Shown here in pieces: positions 25,201 through 37,200 of a stretch of 64,000 nucleotides of DNA (position 1 is its first letter; the number at the start of each line of letters is the position of its first letter). The notes beneath the pieces are model-generated. The model searched no databases. It saw only the letters and a list, made by a program, of their open reading frames with translations, and was not told the DNA's origin. This DNA comes from Paraescarpia echinospica. Its lineage: Eukaryota; Annelida; Polychaeta; Sabellida; Siboglinidae. The position numbers and the translations under genes are program-made. The stretch lies in assembly GCA_020002185.1 (NCBI GenBank), contig CM034533.1, forward strand, positions 71,096,003 to 71,160,002, read 5' to 3'.

Positions 25201-28200
25201 CTGTTACTATCTGTTTATGAATACAGTAACTTTGGAGTATTGTCAGTGTGTCTCGTCAGTGGTGCCGTGTCACTCACCTCTGTCTGTTACTATCTGTTTA
25301 TGAATACAGTAACTTTGGAGTATTGTCAGTGTGTCTCGTCAGTGGTGCCGTGTCACTCACCTCTGTCTGTTACTATCTGTTTATGAATACAGTAACTTTG
25401 GAGTATTGTCAGTGTGTCTCGTCAGTGGTGCCGTGTCACTCACCTCTGTCTGTTACTATCTGTTTATGAATACAGTAACTTTGGAGTATTGTCAGTGTGT
25501 CTCGTCAGTGGTGCCGTGTCACTCACCTCTGTCTGTTACTATCTGTTTATGAATACACTAACTTTGGAGTATTGTTGGTGCGTCTCGTCAATGGTGCTAT
25601 GTCACTCACCTCTGTCTATATTCGTTTCCTTCCTTGGACCAATGGCATCTCATTTAACAACTGGCGATGTATTTTAGGAAACACAATGGCAGTTATTTAG
25701 AGTTATTTACTTATGTTTTTGATATCCTCTGCTTTTCTAGAGGGCCTTTCTCCTACATGTGAGAACTGAATGGTGATCTCCAGTTGGCACCACCATAATG
25801 GTAATAAATGATGCCTTTGGTTTGCTGCACCATGGCTGGTTGTAAGGTCACGTATACTATATTATATGATACTATATTCCATGTATGTCCCAAAGGCTGT
25901 GTTCTTTGGCAAGTTATCCAGCGGGAAACGCCTTTGTGGTGGACAACAGAGACAGAGAGAGGGAGAGTGAGGCAGAGAAAGGGAGAGAGAGAGGGGGAGA
26001 GTGAGGCAGAGAGAAACAAAGGGGGAAGAGAGAGTGAGACAGAGAGAGAGGGGGGGAGAGAGAGAGACAGGGAGAAAGGGAGAGACAGAGAGAGAGGGAG
26101 AGAGAGAGAGAGAGAGAGAGAGAAGGGGGAGAGAGAGACTGAGCGAGAGAGGGAGAGAGAGATACTACAAGTAACAAACCTTTCTCCTCTCTCCGTCCTT
26201 ATCCCTCTCCTCCTCCCGGTTGTGTCGCTCCGAGTCCCTCCGGTCCTTCTTGTGTTCCCCCCTCTTGTCGCGCGTCGATGACCGTCTCTCTTCCTTGTCA
26301 TTCTCCCGCTCCGCGTTCTGGGTTCGTCCACGATCCCGACTGTGTTCCCGGCCCTTGTCTGCACTACGCTCTTCCCTACTCTTGTCATTCCTGTGACGAC
26401 GGACGTCCTTGTCTGATGACTTTTTTTCTTCCCCATCTTTTCCCTGTTTGTTGTGGACAAGGAGAAGTCCTCTTGTGTCAGTAGGATACATTATCATTAC
26501 ACAAATCTGGAATAGTTACAGTTTAATTTCAGTTATACAGTAATATAAATATTCAATATTTTAAAACAAGAAACACATGAAGCAAGCATGAATAATTAAC
26601 ATTATTAATCACATTTTACATATTCTATTTAACCTTACTTGTAGGATAATGCATGGACTATATCAAAGTATAGATATGTGACCTATATAAGTGACATCAC
26701 AAGAGATAGCCCGGCGTAAGTAACAAATGACAATTTTGTACAAATGCAGCCTTAGATTAGTGGGCTCAAAATATAAAAATAATTTCACTAAAATCAGCAT
26801 CATTGTAGTTTAATAAAAAGCACATTAACAGACCTGCCTACCCCAAAAACTTCCTGTCAGTAATCCATCTTCCCATTTACACTGATTTTCAGGAATGTAG
26901 GCCTGCTGTCAGTAATAGTTCAGAACCATGTCAGATATTGTCAGGAAAAGAACACCACTGTCAGTGATACTTTAATACTGTGACTATGACGATAGTTGTA
27001 CCCAAAACATAATTGTCTCTAATAAACTATGAGGTGTTTTGAAGCATTCAGTTAACAAGGTAAGGTAGATGTTCATAACCAGCATTGATGGAAATCAAAC
27101 ATGAAGAAGAGTAACTGTAATGTAAATGAGTCTATACACATTGTAATTCTGATTTTATGTAAATTTCAAAAACATGACAAATTATACCAATGCGTCACGT
27201 CATTGTCTATTTGTGGTGTCATTAGGATTAATATTAGTAGCCGGCATACCCAGGGCCAGGCTGTAGACTACCCAGGAACACAGCATAGTAGCTTGACTAG
27301 ATCAAAGTCAAAGACAAAGTCATGCCAGGGGATAGCAAAACCATTACGTTACGCTAGTCATCGACATCATCTAGTCTAAACAACTCTAGTATATAAGCCT
27401 ATCCCTGCATTATAGTCTGTAAATGATAGTCTAAACTAAATAAATACACTAACTTAGTCTTAGTACAGTCAGTTGGCCTAAAAATACAAGTACAACACCC
27501 ACTACTCTGTCACTAGTACTAGTCTAACAATGTAATGCAATTATTGTATTACCTATTGATGCTATTATATGTACTGATGTCAACTGCAATGACGAGTCTC
27601 ATCACAAAGCACTTAATAACATGTATGATAATGTAACCAGGTGTTTAACTGATGCTAGTGGCTGTTTGTCTACTCACAAACAAGGAAACTATACATGTCA
27701 GCCTGGGTGGACTGATTATGTGGCAGATATCCATAAAGCTGCTAATGAAGCTTTCCAACTACGGGACAGTTTAGGTAAACCTAAACAAGGTCCTGTTTTT
27801 GAGTTAAAAAAGAAAGCTGATGCTAGATGCAAATATGCAATAAGGTTTATTAAAAAACATGAAAATGAGTTGAGGCGTGAAGCCCTTGCCAAGAAGATGG
27901 TTAACCATACAAATGATAAATTTTGGAAGGAGATCAAAACTATTAACAATAGTAAAATCCCCTTGCCAACTAATATAAATGGTAATAGTGGTGAAGAAGC
28001 TATTGTGAATATGTGGATTCAACACTTTCGTGACTTGTTTAATTGTGTAAATAACAGTAGTGCCAAAACCCTAGCATTTGATGTTAGTTATGAGAGCAGC
28101 ATTAGAGTGTTACCTGAAGAAGTCAAAGATGCTATAAGAAACCTTGACTGTAACAAGAGTTGTGGCCTTGATGGTGTGTATGCAGAGCACCTGAAGTACT

Positions 28201-31200
28201 GCAGTGAACGCATACTGCCTTTACTGTCAATGTGCTTCACAGGTCTGTTGGTTCATGGCGTACTGCCAAGTTCTATGATTTCTGTTATATTAGTGCCCAT
28301 AATCAAGGATAAATCCGCCAAGATAAACAGTAAAGACAACTACAGGCCAATAGCACTGGCAAGTGTTATGTCTAAAGTTTTTGAAAAAATCTTGCTCAGC
28401 AGAATGGATGACTTTTTAACAACCAGTGACAACCAGTTTGGTTTTAAAAAGAAGCATGGCACTGACATGTGCATTTATGTACTAAAAGAGGTTACTGCTA
28501 AATATCAAGCCTTAAATAGCTGTTTGTTTATGTGTTTTCTTGATGCATCTAAGGCTTTTGACCGTGTAAACCAGTGTACTTTTTAAAAAGCTAATAGACA
28601 GAGATGTTCCTGGTTACATTGTTAGAATTCTAGTGTTTTGGTATGCGAACCAACAGATGTGTGTAAGATGGGGTAGTCATGTGTCTGACAGTATTTATGT
28701 AAGTAATGGAGTTAGACAAGGAGGTATTTTATCCCCCTATTTGTTCAGTGTTTACGTGGATGGTTTATCCACTGTACTTAATAGTTGCAATACAGGATGT
28801 TATGTAGGATATAATTGTGTAAATAATATTATGTATGCTGATGATCTTGTAGTATTTTGTCCGTCCAGCAGGGGATTACAGACCCTTCTCACCGTCTGTG
28901 ATCAATATGGAGTATCTCATGACATAAGGTACAATGCCAAAAAGAGTATGGTCATGATAATTAGAAACAAGAGTTGTAAGAATGTTAAATTTCCAAGTTT
29001 TATGCTTGGTAACGACAAACTATGTGAGGTAGAATCTGTAAAATATTTGGGTCATATAATTTCAAATAGTATGCTAGATGACAATGATATATCTAGACAA
29101 TGTCGCCAGTTGTATGCACAAGGCAACATCATCATAAGAAATTTTCATATGTGTTCAAATTATGTAAAGAAGACATTGTTTACTACTTTTTGCTCACCCA
29201 TGTATACTGCCCATCTATGGTGGAATTTTCATAACTATGCAATCAGGAAATTGTATGTCTCTTACAACAATATATTTCGAATGGTGTTAGGTTATGACAG
29301 ATACTGTAGTGCTAGTGAAATGTTTGTTAACAATAATTTACCTAACTGTGCTGCTGTTATTAGAAATTTGACATATAGGTTTATATGCCGACTGCAGTTC
29401 TCAAAAAACATATTGATTTGTAACATTATTAATAGTGACGTGAAATACATGTCAAGAATATGGAAATACTGGTTTAATTCCCTGTATATACATTTTGTTG
29501 ACGGGTGATTTTTCATTCTGTACATTGTAACTATTGTTTATAACACAACTATAGAACCATGATAATGTACTTGTATGTTGCATGGAGTCTGTGAATAAAG
29601 CAATTATTATTATTATCCTGGCCACCAGTGACCATGTGAAATAGGAAAACTATTTTTGCGTATCCGGCAGTATATAAAGCCGACACCCTTCTTTAAACTT
29701 GACAATACGGGCCATGTCTGCGTGCATGATGTTATAAATGTTTGCAGCACACATTTCTTCTTGGCTGGTAATGGTGCCGTTTCGAACCCCGCCATCATTT
29801 CATGCCGCGTGAGTCATGACTTCTTTTTGTTTGAGCGCCATGAGCACGGAAATGCAAATTTGTTGTAACGCTGTTTCCTATTGGTCAGATTATGACCAGA
29901 AGCAGCGAATGAAAAACCATGTCACAACAAGCAGCGTATATATGCTGCCACCTGTTGAATAAAGTGAAGCTAAATTTGGGGAGCACGGAAGTGATTGACG
30001 ATCATTGTGACAATGAAAGAATTCGTAATATTCTCATTCCTCGCCGTAATACCGTAATTTGAGGTGTATTTCCGGAATGATTCCGGACAATCCGGAATGG
30101 TAGGCAGGTCTGCATTAATGCTCCTACAAACATGTATGATGTAATTTTGCCATTAAAGGGAATAAAAACACATATTGCTTGAATTCATATTATATTACAT
30201 CCTGCTATCTATTTCCATGTCCACCAAGCCAAAAAAATGGGTCAAGTGGCCCTGAAGTCCTTTGGACTAATACGTCTATATGTGACCCCGGCTGACCAAA
30301 TGAGTGATAAGTCGGAAAAATTGTAACATTGTTTTCTAACATCCTTGTAAAGGTTTGGTAGGGTGCTTTACACGATTTTTAAAAATATGACTGCTACAAA
30401 AATTGGCAAAGTTATGGAGCATTGAACATGGTAGGGATCAAAAAGTGAAAATGAAGAAAACGGCTGTTGAAGTTTTACATTATATATGCAAATGGTTTGC
30501 ATGGAAATATTACATGCACAACATTCAAATGTGGCACACAGTATGTAATATGTATGTTATGTTGCAATGATACACTGGAAGTACAAATGTGCTGCTATAA
30601 AGACTTATCAAGTTATGTCAGATTATGTCTTCATGTGTAAAACTAAGAGGACAGATTATCTGAGAGCAAAAGGTAGACTCCCTGTTTGACACAGTTTAAA
30701 ACCTACAGGCAACTGTCCAGTTTAACAGGGGTCTAGTGGCTTAATGCTGTCTGTTGACACAAGCTACTGCCAGTGACCAATTACAGATTAGTCACAGCTT
30801 CCATCAAACAATAGCAGGCAGAGAATCTTAGCTCCACAGCTGGATGTAATACACAACCAGAGCCACCACTGATTCATGGTCAAGTAGATTAGCTCAATGC
30901 ACCAACTAAGACAATACACAACACTGTGACAGTGTCCAGAGTGAGGCCTAAGCAGTGTCCTCATTGCTGAATAGATCAATTAAACCTGCCAAATGGGTGA
31001 CATTCTGCACAAGTGTTCATTAATCCTTAGTGATTGTTCAGAACACCAGACTGACCACATACCTAAACAAAGCGAATGTAATAGGTGAAGAACAGGCAGT
31101 GTTCAGATAGGGGTATTGGTTGAATTGTATTTGTCTCGACTCAAAAGGCTTTATTGTGTCTTCATCGATTATAAGAAAGCATTTGATTTAGTAGACCGGT

Positions 31201-34200
31201 CCTCCCTGTGGTCTAAGATAATTTCATGCGGTATTAATGGTATTGTGTTGAAAGTTGTATACAACATGTACAAAAATGCTAAATCATGTATAAATGAGGG
31301 CCAGGCTGTGTCAGCCTTCTTCTCATGTGTAGAGGTATGGCAAGGAGAAAACTTGTGTCCTTTGTTATTTGCTATTTACCTGAATAATTTTGAACACTGT
31401 TAGTCACAATTATAACAGACTTGACATGGCAGCTGGTTAAATTTACATATATAGTGTATAGCGGAACTATGTCAACTCTTCTAATGGTTGACATTTGGTT
31501 GTTTCAGGTGTCAACTATATTGTGAATCTGTAATTATTAGTCTATATTGATACAATTGATTTACACAGTACCATGTCTACACAAGGCATGGCAAGCGTAA
31601 ACAGAACAGTAGAATGCATTTGATATAAATAAAGTGTAGGATATTTCACTCTATAGTTGTCCAGAATATTAATTTTCTATGTTTGTCACCTACAGGTGAC
31701 AGAATATTAATTTTCTATGTTTGTCACCTACAGGTTTCTACATACAATACATCTTTAACCAATAGACACCACAGTCACACCATTTTATAATAATTAAATG
31801 AACATCAAAATAAATACAACTTGCAATTATAGAAAATCAATAGTTTTGAAGATACAGTTTAAAAGTGTTAGGCAACTGTTCAGTCTAACAGGGGTCAAGT
31901 GTGTCTACTCTGCCTGGGTGCTGTGACCAATTAAAGATTAGTCAAGGTCTCAATGGCCTAGGCTGTAGAAATTAGTCACAGCTTTTGATTTTCTGGCACA
32001 CTACACATCTACTGTTGGGGGTGATCTGAAGGGCCCTTCTCAAAATCACATCACTAGGTAATGTTGCACTTTGGGGGCCCCTTAGGTGCCCTTAGAATGA
32101 TTCAATCAAATACAGATTTCTTGTATATAGTGGCAGCGCCCTAAGATACATCTATGCAAAATTAGAAAAAAAGTTGCTGAACAGTTTTTGAAAAAATAGG
32201 CCAAATGTTACATTTTTACCAGTTTTGGGGTCCTTGGAGGCCCTAGGGAGCCCTTAAAATGATTCAATCAAATACAGATTTCTCGTGCACAGTGGCAGTG
32301 CCCCAAGATATGTCTATGCAAAATTATAGAAAAAGTTGCTGAACGGTTTCTGAGATACGGCAGCTAACGGCGGACACAGAGTGATGGCAATAGTCCCTTG
32401 GACCTTCGGCCAAAGGACTAAAAAATCAAAAAAATTAAATGAATTAGAAATTCCACATTTTATGCTGTGCAGCCGGACATTTTCCAATATGCATATTTTT
32501 GGTGCGCTTTTTGGGATGCCGAGATGTGACGTCACATATGACCCATACTCGCATCAGGCCGACCCTTTCCGTGCATTCAGAGCATGTTTACAAGGATAGC
32601 TTTCGGGTCGAAACGAGCATCGTCAAAATGAGTTATTGTGCGATATTCCGATGCAATACAAACACTAGTCATCATAGAGGAACAAGCAGTTATCTTACGG
32701 TTCCACATAATTCCAATTTTATTTAAAACAATGAATGCGAATGGGCCTACAAGTCGACTAGGTTTTCGTCGAACTTGGGCTTGTTTTCAGAATAATTATA
32801 TCGAATGCAACCAACGGGAGATAATCTACACCAGTAAACATACATAGTAAACATATATTGCACCCAGCTATAGAAAGTAACGTGTATAATCTCATAATAT
32901 CACCAGAATAACAATATATGAAGGAGTTGTGTACAATTTATCATAACAACTTAAATCAGTCAGCGAGTTTCTGTTGGTCCCGCTAGCTCTGTTGGTAAAC
33001 GCGTTGGTTTCTTGTCATTTATTTTACAATCGGACAACGCCGGTTCAATCCTGACACCAAACCATTGATTTTCTTTACACTTTTTTTGTTTATGTTTTCA
33101 CAAAATAATATAAACCAAATCATTGTGAATACTAATGCAGTGTTTGTAAATATTTTTATATTTTTGTAGTAATTATTTATTCGCCACAAAAATGAAAATA
33201 TGGTAAATATATATAACAATGTTTCTAAATTGTATTTATCCAGACAGATCACAATTTGTTTTCACATATATAATTACAATATATTACCGTACAATATATA
33301 TATATATATACAATTAATAAATTATATATCCATTACATATATTTGTTTGGATAAATAAAATTTAGAAACATCGTGTGGGTCATATGTGACGTCACGATAC
33401 CACGTGATCACCTAGCTCATAAAATTTTTATTTTCCACGAGAATCGTTAGACGGGTTTAAAATCGAATTTATGCTACAAATGTATTTCTCTGTATTTTTT
33501 TAATGTTCTCGAATGTTACATACAATGTTAAACTTTGTGTACACGTGGAAAATGGATTTTAGCTAATGCCTTGTTTTTATTTCCTTTAAGATTTAATTTT
33601 ACATTTTTAATAATACAATGTAAAAATAATGCCCCAGATTTCTCAGATGTGACACCAGCTAGGTTAACTGCCCGTGAGACAGTCAAGTTCTGATCTAGTA
33701 TCCAAACATAGGTCTGCCTCAAAGCAATGAGGACTCAAACTTGAAGCAAGAGTGAGTCAGTCTTGAACCAGTTCAATCTTGAACAAATGACCCCTGACCT
33801 TGTATTCTAACCCTGACCCACGATCCTCACCCGCTTCTTCCTGTCGGAGCTCTGATCCCGCTCCTTCTTGCTCCCACTTGGCACCCTCCCGTCATCTCCC
33901 TTCAGGAACTTCTTCACATACTCTTCATTGTTCACCTAACGTGGCACAGACAGAGGTGTTAGACAGCCAGGTATGGGGTCATCTCAGAATCTTGATGTCC
34001 GATATCAGACGAAATTACTTTCATCTGGGCTCAGCTGCCACCCAAATTAAAGTTTTTAAACACTCATATGATGATATCAATATATTAGTAGTATCGTTAT
34101 GAAGTGTAATATATTGATGTCTGATGGCAGATGAAAAATAATATTATTTTATGTGAACATTACTAAATTGCACTTTGATTATGATGCAAAACAAAACAGT

Positions 34201-37200
34201 ATAACTGTTCACATGTAATTTGGAGAATCTTTGGATTTTTGTATGAATAGAGTATTTGCAATTATTAAGTAAAAAAAGTTATCCAGGAAAACTGTTTCCT
34301 GTCAAGTACCAACTCTGTTCAGGGAATTCACAAATTTTGCTGTGTGGAATGTAGTGCAAAGTTGTTGCACCTTTGACTTTATATACAGACTTACAGTCTG
34401 TAACATATATTTCTATAGAGAATCTAAACTGTGTCGGTTCAACCACACGGCACTGTGTTTGAGTAGACATTTGGTCTGAGTCAGTTGTCTGTAGAATCTA
34501 CTATAACAGCCTGTGGAGTCTACTGACTGTCGTTCCTTACCTTCTTGTTGATGGCTGTAGCTAGAGCCTGCAAGAACTCGTTCGTTTTGTCGGGGTCATG
34601 ACCTGCCACGATCTTTGTTGGCTTTACAGAAAGCGATGTGCCATTTACTAAAACTACAAAACCAACAAATATTCAGTATTTAAAATCAAAGTCTGACCAA
34701 GACACTCAATAACACTTGAAACATAACTGATGGCTCTGTTACAATATATTGTATGCTATAACTGTATTAAAATATCAAAATCTGTGCCAATTCTGTAGGA
34801 AAGGTTATGCATAAATAGTGTTATTCAACCTATGTAATGACAAATAACTACACAATTTAGTTGCAGCATAATAACAGGAATTTTATTTTAAAATGAGCCT
34901 TGCTGTGCCATTATATTCGACAATCCTATTATGCAGTGTTCACATGTCTGCCAATAAAAGTAAATCAACTGTGGACTTAATTATAAATTATACTTACCAA
35001 CAAAGTCTATTGCCTTCTGCAGAAATGCTACCTTACTATCTTTGTCCTACAAAAAACAACAGTGTCAAGTATCATAACCTTGATTTCTAAATGAAAGAAC
35101 CAACAGTTAAGACAATTAATTCAAAAGTATGAAGCTTACAACATTTTCAAGTGTATTTTCATAATTGCCTTACAAGTTCCGTGTTACAACAATTACATTT
35201 TAAAAGGACTTCAAACAATACAACACATTTTACACCATATATCACATTCATCAAACCAATTTAAGTTACAACTTTCAGATTTTGTGCATTTATGAATAAC
35301 CTGATTTGGTTACCTTGACATTCTCCGAGACCATTTCTGACTCTGTGAACAGCCCCTTCATGAAGCTAGTTTGTCGTATTGTCTGAAGAAGAAGACATCA
35401 CAAATGCTCAGCGAACATAATATACAACTGTACAATTATATTCGGAAATGTGTACCTGTTCTGCAGTCAATAAAGCTTTATTTTAACGATCACGCCAATC
35501 AGGCCCTTAGCCAGAGACCCACTGTCCTGTTATTGGGACATTTTTTTTGAAAATCGCAAAAGGTTTTCTTTTTCAAATAATGGGTCTTTTGGTCTTTGGA
35601 TAACAGGATTTTAATTTTTTCAGATACCCTAATGTTTTATTTTCTCAATAACAAGGTCAAACAAGTGTTTGCGTTGTCATTAAACAGGCTTTGTACGATG
35701 TGTGAAAGTGATTGCAGCAACTCATGTAGTTTGAAGTTTCTGTATTTTGTGAGCCTTCAGGGGGTGCGGTTGGAGGCATTGGAAGAACCCTCAAGGGGGG
35801 AGAATTGGAGGTTTTCGGAGTCTCAAACCCTTGAATATTCACCATGTTCTGATGTCAATGACCATTGCATGTAACATTCCACAATATCCTTGCTAAGGGC
35901 CCGACGTCAACTGATTTGTTTTCAGAGTTTTCCTACTCTAAACCCAGTGAGTCCTTCACAAAGGATCTTTTACTTTCCATGGCATAGACACCAGATGTAT
36001 ACAAGGACTTGCAGCTTTTGGGGTGTTATCCAAAAGACACCTGTATGCAAAGCTGAGTGCACAAACAAAATTGCCCAAGATTCGAATAAGCAGCAGGTCT
36101 TGAAATGTGGTAGTCTCCATTAACATTCTCTACAACCACTAGAGAAGGTAAGATGGGAGTGTCCTGTCAAAATGATGGTACACAAGAGTTGCCATATTGT
36201 AGGCTCTACTCGCATCGGAACTTCACTGGCATCCAATGGAGTCCCTGCAACATAACATTGGTGTCACATGGTCTTGTTTTTGTTTCTTCAGAACGAGCTC
36301 TGCTGCACTACCCTGTACCCTCTGTAATCGACTTATCTGTTTGGCAGGCAGACCAGTTCAAACCAAATTGCAGTAATCAAGATGGAAGGTTATCTAAATA
36401 GTGACAAATCTAGCAGAGGCACTTTCAGAAAGATACGGCAGGATGGATGCAATATGTCTTAATTCAAGAAAAGATGAGGAGTAAAAACACAGGATTACTT
36501 AACAGGAGATCATTTTTCAGTAGGTCAAATGAAGACGGTTTTTTAAACTACCTTTGGCTTAGCGTGATAATGGAAAAAACGTACAGATATGACATTGAAC
36601 AAAGCAAGGAAGCAAAACTCAGCAATTGCTTCAAGTTTAAATAGTTCCACAAATTCATTTATGAGATGGCATGTTATTTTTAACAACTTGAGTGAATGCT
36701 TTGTTTAGACAGACAGTGCAATTGACTAAAAACCTGCTGTGACTTGCTGCACACTGATGATGAACTAGCTGTGTTGTTCTACTATTACTATTGCCAAGAC
36801 CGAGAGCTCGTATTTCACAGCAATATTGCTATTAAGAACTTGAAAGCATTGAAAGTTTTAGGACATTAGTGATGCAACAAGTTGACCAAAATCCTAAGTC
36901 ATACTCATAGGTCTGCTAGTACCAGTATTGTTTCTGAAACTCTGAGAAACTGCCACTCACACTGTCACTGCATCGAACGTATTATAATTATGGTCTTGGT
37001 TTGGTGTCAGACCTGTCAGTTGCACATTAAATCAAATGTCAATTCATGGATAGGCTACTAAAACACTATAAACAGTTCCACATTACTTACGGTTGTTATA
37101 ATATCGTGTAAAAATCTAAACGGCGGCTTCGACAAGAGTTTCTCTGTGAGTGGGGGCTTTTTGATAATTTTGCCCAGCGTGTCTTGGGTTTTCTTCATAA

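Larger units (their letters stand above)
32525..33396. mobile_element. Inverted-repeat element with CRE-containing ends
   Basis: TGTGACGTCACATATGACCC at 32525 recurs inverted at 33376-33396 (20 of 21 matching). Each end contains the palindrome TGACGTCA. Inside lie a short THAP-like coding scrap, a tRNA-like segment and an AT-rich hairpin (arms about 33217-33243 and 33346-33371). No target duplication was identified. Confidence 0.6.

Noticed and set aside
24741..25700. Ladder of overlapping 73-codon ORFs
   Set aside because: Each is the same 83-base minisatellite unit read with a shifted start.
25753..26460. 235-codon minus ORF
   Set aside because: It reads IFT54 exon 6 in another frame and runs on into the GAGA tract.
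33800..34102. 100-codon plus-strand ORF
   Set aside because: Antisense shadow of IFT54 exon 5.
35596..35874. 92-codon ORF as a gene
   Set aside because: Lies wholly within the hAT-like MITE and has no recognisable domain.
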